Below, one piece after another: positions 57,638-64,000 of a stretch of DNA of 64,000 bases; position 1 is the stretch's first letter, and the number at the start of each line of letters is the position of its first letter. Origin of the DNA: Calliopsis andreniformis. Lineage: Eukaryota; Arthropoda; Insecta; Hymenoptera; Andrenidae. Both the position numbers and the translations under genes were made by a program. The stretch is taken from contig NC_135071.1 in the NCBI RefSeq assembly GCF_051401765.1, positions 5,124,961 to 5,188,960 on the forward strand. Reading direction: 5' to 3'. The notes below the pieces were generated by a model that worked only from the letters and a program-made list of their open reading frames with translations, did not search any database and was not told the DNA's origin.

Positions 57638-58338
57638 ATGGAAGAAGCGGCTCAAAACAGCGCGGTGGCGATCCACGCCGCTAAGTTTTGGCCTGAAAAA
57701 CCGGCGCTTTGGTTCGCACAGTTAGACGCGCAGTTCAATTTGCGCAACATAACGCAGGAGGATACAAAGTTTTGGCACGTGGTCGCGCAGCTAGATGCCA
57801 AGGAGGTGGAGGACATCCTCCTGAACCCACCAGAACAGAATAAATACACGAGGCTGAAGACGGAACTCATCACGCGTCTGTCGATATCTAAGCAGCGAAA
57901 AATCAAACAACTCCTCGAACACGAAGAAAAAGGGGACCGCACGCCGTCGCAATTTCTGAGGCACATGAAGAGCCTCGCAGGAGACGACGTGCCTGAGGAT
58001 TTTATTAAAACATTGTGGGCAAGCCGGTTACCGATAGCCATGCAATTGGTGCTGGCGACGCAAGATGGCGTCGAGTTAGAGAAAATGGCCGTCCTAGCGG
58101 ACAGAATTGGCGAGGTGACGCCCATGCAAGCGCAGCCGACTTCATCCTCAAGCAACGTCGCAGCACTCGGCGATACCAACGCCCTCGTAGAGCAGATCGC
58201 GGCGTTAGTGACAGCGAAGCTGGAAGACAGAGGGCGCGAGAGGAGGCGCAGTGTTTCCCGCGGTCGGTACCGCAAGCGCTCGAAAACAAGGTTCGAAGAG
58301 CGCCCGAAGGGTGTCTGCTGGTACCACTGGCGCTTTAA
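57638..58338 (+). pseudogene. gypsy gag, 5' part (split by piggyBac)
   Basis: The ATG at 57638 is the first after the primer site and opens a frame of about 234 codons of element sequence. It has PALWFAQLDAQFNLRNI near residue 23, RLSISKQRKIKQLL near residue 85 and TPSQFLRHMKSLAGDDV near residue 110. This is the capsid domain of retrotransposon gag (the gag protein that forms the particle). An Arg/Ser-rich stretch follows, then the start of the zinc finger (CWYHW). The frame then enters piggyBac DNA and is closed there at 58460-58462 after about 41 foreign codons. The codons are GC-rich, unlike the flanks. Confidence 0.9.
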
Positions 58339-58621
58339 CACGTTGACTGCCACGCGCATTTACAGTGAAATCTCCTTCAGGCCACGCGTACCGCAGTACG
58401 AACCGTATTCTGCTGGGTATTCCCACCGATATTTTAAGAATGCGAATCGCTGGTTGTTGTAAGAATAATCTCTCGCTCTGTTTGTTTCCGTGGTATTATG
58501 CTTGTTCATTTATTTTCGTTATTTCGCATTTTTTTCTCATCTCGCCATTGTACAGGATCAGTTTAATTCTTTGTCGAGTAACGAGCGGTATAACATAAAA
58601 TTTCTACCCTAATTCGTTGAA

Positions 58622-60359
58622 ATGTCGAAAAGAAAAATGGAAAACTTATTTGTTAGAGAGACAAATAGCAGTGAACAAGAAAACTTTTACGAGGTTTACA
58701 CAAATTCAGATAGAAATGTAAATAGAATTATATCGTCTGATTCCGATTCGGATATTGACCAGTGCAATCGTAGTGATACTGAATGTAATGAAGATTCCAT
58801 TGACGAGATTCTGCAAGAATTGATCATTGATGAAGAAAGAAGAACTGATGATACCGAGGAAAATACAATTGAATTTAGTGAATGGAATGAATTTAGTGGT
58901 CCGCAGAAGTCATTTTCTTTTTCCGGGACTTTCTTTTTCCGCCTCATTAAGCAATTACCAGGTGATGTTAATCCATATAATGTGTTTGAGCTGTTCATTG
59001 ATGACGAAAAATTAGACTTACTTGTATCAGAAATAAATAGATACGCGGAACAAAAGTTAAATAAATCTGACTTAACATCGTGTTCACGGATGCATAAGTG
59101 GAAACCCACTAATCCCAAAGAAATAAAAAAATTCTTTGGACTGATTTTATATATGGGAGTTGTAAAAGTAAACCCCATTGCCAATTATTGGTCGAAATGC
59201 CCACTGTATAATTTTCAATTACGGAGTACTATAATGTCACGAAATAGATTCGAGTTACTATTGAGTAATTTTGATTTTGCCAATAATGTGTCTATTGCCC
59301 GCAACGATTGACTTGGAAAAATACGTTCACTGTTCGACAAACTGGTGGGAAAGCATCAAAAAATATTCACGCCTGGAGAACACATTGTTATTGATGAAAC
59401 GTTGATTCCATGGCGCGGAAGACTCATCTTCAAACAATATATACCAAATAAAGCGCACAAATACGGAATCAAATTATTTAAATTATGTTCAAGCACGGGA
59501 TATACATGGGCGATGAAAATTTACTCTGGTAAATCAGCTGATGGTGTTAGAGAAACGGGATTGGCACACAATGTATGTCTTCAGCTTGCAGAGAAACGTT
59601 CCTACCAAGGACGAACATTGTACATTGATAATTTTTACATGAGTTATAAGTTAGCTATATCATGCCTAAACCGCAAAACTCATGCAGTGGGAACACTTAG
59701 GAATAACAAAAAATTCTTCCCAAAAGATATTCTTCATTGCAAACTAAGAAAAGGGGAGATGATATCCAAAGAAGATGATAACGGGATTGTGGTACTCAAA
59801 TGGAGAGATACGCGGGACGTGAGAATTTTATCAACAAAACATGTTCCTATCATGGTACCAAGTACAAAAAAAAATCGTAGCATTCATGCTGTTTCTCCAA
59901 GCCAACAAACATTTGCAACACTGAAACCACTAGCTGTTGTTGAGTATAGTATAGGAAAGTGTGGTATAGATTATTCCGACCAAATGGTTTCTTATGCCAC
60001 CACAATTAGAAAAGGAATCAAGTGGTACCGAAAGCTTGGTATTCAACTACTTCTGGGAATTTCTGTAGTAAACGCTTTGACGGTTTACAAAATTGCAATA
60101 AAGAAGAATGTAAATATTAGAAGATTTAGGGAATTATTAGCTGCAAAATTATTAGTGTCGACTGAAAATACAACAAATTCTTGTCTTCGTCGGTGTCATC
60201 ATTAGACGCGCATGCAAACAATGTTATACAAATAAAAGTCGTCAAATGGGCCGATCAGAGACACGAGAGAATTTAAAGAAAACAACAACTTATTTGCCAA
60301 CTTGTCCCGACCAACCCCAGCTTTGTATAGAATGTTTTAAAGTTTTACATTCTACATAA
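58622..60359 (+). pseudogene. piggyBac-type transposase, two lesions
   Basis: The ATG at 58622 is preceded by a clear upstream gap from the TIR and opens an acidic N-terminus (DSDSDIDQCN...). The catalytic domain follows, with IVIDETLIPWRGRL (Asp at 59393-59395), LYIDNFYMSYKLA (Asp at 59627-59629) and GIDYSDQMVSYATTI (Asp at 59969-59971). These are the DDD residues of the family, which cuts and seals at TTAA. A single in-frame TGA at 59309-59311 splits the protein after residue 229. A frameshift near 60150-60205 ends the main frame at a TAG (60203-60205). It throws the C-terminal cysteine-rich domain into another frame (60207-60359: CKQCYTNK, then CPDQPQLCIECFK). Otherwise the sequence is well kept. 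The copy is inactive as written, yet it could be mobilised by an active relative. Confidence 0.92.
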
Positions 60360-60548
60360 TTTTCTTAATAAACCATTTTCGTATTACTTTTATAACAATA
60401 GTTTATATTAATGAATATTCTACTATAAATTTAAGTTTATATTAATAAATATAGTTTATATTAATTAATATTCAATAGTATTGTTACTTCCTCTGCGAAA
60501 TATCTTTTCAAACACATACGAATATCCTTCGCAAGTAGTCAAATAAAC

Positions 60549-60612
60549 GTCACCCCAATACGGGTGACGAGGCCCGATCAGAAACTCTACCGTCACCTGA
60601 ATATGGGTGACG
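60549..60612. repeat. Subterminal hairpins of the piggyBac right end
   Basis: Two palindromic units about 42 bp apart: CGTCACCCCAATACGGGTGACG and, diverged, CGTCACCTGAATATGGGTGACG. They could be transposase-binding sites; this is inference from position. Confidence 0.7.
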
Positions 60613-60630
60613 TGGCAGTCAACGTGTTAA

Positions 60631-60682
60631 GGAGAAGTCTACCAAGTGCACGCAGCCGTGCTCATACGCGGCGGGAAACTAG
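60631..60682 (+). pseudogene. gypsy gag, 3' end
   Basis: Beyond the piggyBac target site the gag frame resumes at the matching codon phase. It supplies the last two cysteines of the zinc finger (C at 60647 and 60659), and ends at TAG 60680-60682. The finger therefore had the spacing CX2HX9CX3C, split in the middle by the insertion. Confidence 0.85.
60673..60679 (+). promoter_or_regulatory. -1 frameshift slippery heptamer GGGAAAC
   Basis: In the gag frame it reads G-GGA-AAC immediately before the gag stop TAG, the X-XXY-YYZ form. A -1 slip moves into the pol frame, which is open from here. Eleven bases after the heptamer, GTCGC (60690-60694) can pair with GCGAC (60700-60704) around a 5-base loop as a stimulatory hairpin. 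Confidence 0.75.
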
Positions 60683-63657
60683 AAGCAGAGTCGCTGATGG
60701 CGACAAGCGGCCCTGAGCGAACAGTACGTCGCCTGTTTGTTACCGACGGAACAACGAGGACCCAGTACCTGATCGACACCGGGGCTGAGGTGAGCGTTTT
60801 CCCGCGGAAGAAAGTGAATGGTGCGCGAGCAAAGTCAAACTTTTTACTCACGGCAGCGAACGGGTCGCTGATAAACACTTACGGACAGATAGTGATAAGT
60901 GTAGACTTAAGGTTACGCCGGGCATTCCCGTGGACGTTTATCATCGCAGACATTGAGCGACCTATTATTGGCGCGGACTTTCTAGCGCGATACGGCCTCC
61001 TGCCGGATGTTCAGGACCGCCGGTTAATTGATAAGATCACCGGACTTTCGGTACCGGGAACAGTGCCAATCGGAGGGGTCGAGTCGGCTCAGTGCGTGGC
61101 GCCGGTGGCGGACAGTGAAGTGTATGCGCTGCTAAAGAAATACGAGTGCATCACGCGGCCGGCGGTATGCACCAGTGCAGCCAAGCACGAGGTAAAGCAC
61201 CACATCGTCACTACACCGGGACCTCCGGTGTCGCACAAACCGCGGCGGCTAACGACGGACCGGCTAAAGGCGGCGAAGTAGGAGTTCGAGTACATGCTGC
61301 AACAAGGCATCGCACGGCCATCGAAGAGCGCGTGGGCATCGCCGTTGCATTTGGTGCCCAAAAAGAATAGTGAGTGGCGGCCGTGCGGGGACTATCGCGC
61401 GTTGAACGCCAGAACGGTACCCGACGCGTACCCAGTGCCGCACATTCAGGATTTCGCGCAGAGCCTACACGGGAAAGCCGTTTACACGAAAATCGATCTG
61501 GTGCGCGCATATCACCAAATCCCGGTCGCGGAGGACGACGTACACAAAACCGCGATTACGACGCCGTTCGGACTATACGAGTTTCCGGTGATGACCTTCG
61601 GGCTGCGAAACGCCGCGCAAACGTTTCAACGTTTCATGGACGAGGTCGTGCGCGGGTTGGACAGTGTGTACGTGTACATAGACGATGTGCTAGTAGCCTC
61701 GGACTCTAGAGAGCAACATATGAGGCACCTTGAACAACTATTTCAGAGGTTCGCGAAGTTCGGAGTAGTGATTAACTCTGCGAAGTGCGAGTTTGCGGTA
61801 CCGAAGTTGTCCTTCCTCGGTTTCACGGTCGGCAAGGAAGGGATCCGGCCTTTGGCCGATAAAGTAGAGGCCATTGCGAGTTACCCCAAGCCGGTAAACC
61901 AGGCGGAGCTCAGCAGGTTCCTCGGTATGGTAAATTTCTATCGACGTTGCATACCGAGAGCAGCGGAAATCCAAGCCCCGCTGGTGGGCTGCCTGACGAC
62001 CGGGAAGAAGAGGGATCTGGTCGATTGGTCGCCCGAAGCCGAGGCCGCCTTCAAGAGGACGAAAGCAGCGTTAGCTGATGCAGCCACGCTGGCGCATCCG
62101 TCATCCAGGGCCAAGCTGGCCATGATGGTGGATGCCTCGGAGGTTGCAGTGGGAGCGGTGCTGCAGCAATACCAGAACGACGCATGGGAGCCGTTAGCCT
62201 GTTTCTCAAGGAAACTCAATCCGGCTCAACAAAAATATAGTGCCTATGACCGGGAGTTGTTGGCGATATACTCGGCAGTAAAGTATTTCCGGCACGCCGT
62301 AGAGGGGAGAGCTTTTACGATCTACACAGATCACAAGCCACTCATTTTTTCCCTCAATCAGAGACCAGAGAAGTGCACATCTATTCAATTCCGGTATCTC
62401 AATTATATCGCTCAATTTTCGACAGATATACAGCACGTCAAAGGCACGGAGAACACCACCGCTGATGCACTGTCGCGCATTGAAGAGGTGATCGCGCCGG
62501 TGAACTACCAGGCGCTCGCCGAAGCGCAGAAGTCGGACAGCGAACTCCGGCAGATGATTGCAAATCCCAGAGGACTGATCATCAAGAAGGTTCGCTTTAT
62601 GCAGCCCAACGTAGACGTGTTCTGCGACATTTCCACAGGCCACGCTCGTCCTCTGGTGACATCAGCTTTCCGCAGAAGCATTTTCGACAGCCTGCACAAT
62701 CTGGCTCACGCTGGACCCAAAGCAACGGTGAAAATGGTTACGCAGCGTTTCGTCTGGCCGTCGGTGAAGAAGGACTGCCGAACCTGGGCAAGAAGTTGTT
62801 TGCAGTGCCAACGGGCGAAGATTACACGGCATGTGTCGACGCCGGTAGGGGAGTTCATAACCCCCACCGCGAGGTTCGACCATATACACGTGGACATCGT
62901 TGGACCGCTGCCGTATTCAAAAGGGTACACCCACTGTGTAACGGTAATCGATCGGTTCTCCAGGTGGCCAGAGGCCTTCCCGGTGGCAGACATCAGCGCG
63001 GAGACAGTTGCACGAACGCTGTTCGCGGGCTGGATCGCGCGGTACGGCGTACCCCTCAGGGTGACCACCGATCAGGGTCGGCAGTTTGAGTCCGTTTTGT
63101 TCAGATCCTGGGCGAAGGCGTTGGGAACGGAGCACCATAGGACATCCGCCTATCATCCGCAGGCCAACGGGGCCGTCGAGCGCCTTCATCGGCAGTTAAA
63201 GGCGGCGATTATGTGCCATCAGGAGGATAGCTGGTCAGAGACACTTCCGGCAGTGCTGCTGGGCATCCGGGCAGCAGTCAAAGAAGACAGCGGGACGACA
63301 CCGGCAGAGATGGTCTTTGGGGAAACCCTACGCCTGCCCGGCGATCTGATCGCGGGCAACGACCAAGTGGAAGTGTCCGTTTTCGTGGAGCAGCTGCGGG
63401 AACGTATGAAATTGTTAGTGCCAGTCCCGAGGGCGCATCACGGACATAAGTGCGTGTTTATTTTTAAAGACCTGGACACGGCGTCGCATGTGTTGGTGCG
63501 CCGCGACGCGGTTAAAAAGCCGCTGCAACCGCCGTACGAGGGACCGTATTTAGTTTTAAAACGTAGCGATAAGAACTTTGTAATTAGAATAGGACAGCGC
63601 GAAGTAAATGTAAGCAAAGACAGGCTCAAGCCAGCCTTTATTGTAAGCGAAAGCTAG
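60673..63657 (+). pseudogene. gypsy pol: protease, RT, RNase H, integrase (one TAG)
   Basis: The frame is entered by frameshift. It begins with the aspartic protease (LIDTGAEVSVFP, active Asp at 60775-60777; IIGADFLARYGLL). A single in-frame TAG at 61279-61281 falls between protease and reverse transcriptase, and the same frame continues for about 790 codons. RT has [33 protein letters not shown] and YIDD at 61675-61686. RNase H has [15 protein letters not shown] and [20 protein letters not shown]. The integrase zinc finger (HNLAHAG...CLQCQRAK) is at 62690-62820. The integrase core has [18 protein letters not shown] and [18 protein letters not shown] with its DDE residues. The tail has GPYLVLKR. 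All key residues that I can check are present; the TAG is the only visible lesion. Confidence 0.93.
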
Positions 63658-63871
63658 GGCAATAGAAGTCGTAAGATGTCTAGCGTTTCATACCAAAGTG
63701 AGACCAAAGTTCCTATTTACAGTTTTTAGGTTAAGTATGACGTGCAATGTAAGTCGTATGTTGCGTGGAGGTATATTTTTCATATAGCGTTTTTATCTTG
63801 TTATTGTGTTCAAAAAGAAAAATGTAATATATGTAATCTTCGTGACTCACTCGCCGTCACTGGCGGGGGGG
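63658..63871 (+). promoter_or_regulatory. gypsy 3' untranslated region and polypurine tract
   Basis: 213 bp after the pol stop, ending in GGCGGGGGGG (63862-63871) directly before the 3' LTR. The G-run is the plus-strand primer site expected at this place. Confidence 0.8.
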
Positions 63872-64000
63872 TGTAGGGAGCGTGAGGTAACTCCCTAGTT
63901 ACGCCCACAGAGGGCGTAGCGGCGCCACTGCCAACTGGGAGAAGAGCCGGGATACTCTAGGGAGTTTTGGCCCGATGTATTCTCGGCGTCCCCACGCGAC
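63872..64000 (+). repeat. gypsy 3' LTR, partial
   Basis: The first 129 of an expected 250 bp; the window ends inside it. Two transitions relative to the 5' LTR. Confidence 0.95.

Larger units (their letters stand above)
58335..60630 (+). mobile_element. piggyBac-type transposon nested in gypsy gag
   Basis: The element proper is 58339-60626, 2288 bp. The 16-bp perfect TIRs CACGTTGACTGCCACG start at 58339 and, mirrored, end at 60626. The target TTAA is duplicated at 58335-58338 and 60627-60630, as piggyBac requires. The right end carries two subterminal hairpins: CGTCACCC...GGGTGACG (60549-60570) and CGTCACC...GGTGACG (60591-60612). The left end lacks them. The transposase is damaged at two places. 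Confidence 0.95.
57357..64000 (+). mobile_element. Ty3/gypsy LTR retrotransposon, CsRn1/Kabuki-like; runs off the window
   Basis: The 5' LTR (57357-57606) has mirror ends TGTAGG and CCTACA. It is followed by a tRNA-Trp primer site, gag, pol in the order protease, reverse transcriptase, RNase H, integrase, then a G-rich polypurine tract (63865-63871) and the first 129 bp of the 3' LTR (63872-64000). The order PR-RT-RH-IN defines Ty3/gypsy. The tRNA-Trp primer and the CX2HX9CX3C gag finger are, as I recall, hallmarks of the CsRn1/Kabuki group. It is clearly GC-richer than the surrounding DNA. A piggyBac element splits gag. The 5-bp target before it is ATGGC; the other copy is beyond the window. 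Confidence 0.92.

Noticed and set aside
57652..58359. Minus-strand frame of 235 codons over gag
   Set aside because: It mirrors the GC-rich gag coding strand; the plus-strand gag has its start, capsid motifs and zinc finger.
1..64000. CRISPR array or prokaryotic operon
   Set aside because: No spaced direct repeats of that type, no bacterial ribosome binding pattern; all recognisable elements are eukaryotic transposons.

Overview
The window looks like a stretch of repeat-rich, AT-rich insect genome. The element families and their codon style suggest an arthropod, and a hymenopteran such as an ant is my best guess, but no host marker proves it. I found no convincing host protein-coding gene, no rRNA or tRNA gene and no CRISPR array. 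Almost everything recognisable is transposable-element DNA, mostly broken, in several nested layers. The ORFs that I cannot assign are short and weak.

Layout. 1-3010: AT-rich DNA with a 54-codon ORF and a foldback repeat. 3075-7848: a Mutator-like DNA transposon with inverted repeats of about 420 bp and a fragmented minus-strand transposase. 8254-10021: a Tc1-like element with about 140-bp terminal repeats, its transposase centre replaced by another repeat. About 10.3 kb: a piggyBac transposase scrap. 11716-14290: a dispersed hairpin-bearing repeat (family A) split by a Transib element (12184-13706) whose ends carry the RAG heptamer CACAGTG and whose ORF resembles the RAG1/Transib C-terminus. 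14763-15853: another Tc1/mariner-type relic. 16831-22326: a 5.5-kb element with inverted arms of about 1.25-1.37 kb around a broken, unclassified transposase (family T). 22.3-29.1 kb: LTR pieces, a 21/27-bp tandem repeat, family A and family T fragments.

29104-35741: a complete but dead Ty1/copia element with a perfect ATTTC target duplication. A different 1.94-kb DNA transposon sits inside its reverse transcriptase. 36-42.8 kb: mainly unassigned AT-rich DNA with a 740-bp foldback. 42.8-44.2 kb: a non-LTR retrotransposon relic. 44.5-45.5 kb: an LTR-like sequence with a TATA box and internal repeats. 46-53.4 kb: foldbacks and MITE-like hairpins. 53481-55087: a Tc1-like element with inverted/direct (IR/DR) repeats. 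55.1-57.3 kb: AT-rich, unassigned.

57357-64000: a GC-rich, fairly young Ty3/gypsy element. It has a tRNA-Trp primer site, a gag CHCC finger and a -1 frameshift signal (GGGAAAC) directly before the gag stop. A 2.29-kb piggyBac element has entered its gag at TTAA, and its second LTR runs off the window. The two visible LTR parts differ at 2 of 129 positions.

The insertion order can be read from the nesting: family A before Transib; the G-B repeat before copia, and copia before the DNA element inside it; gypsy before piggyBac. The density and variety of elements fit heterochromatin, or possibly a small-RNA source locus, but that last point is only inference.
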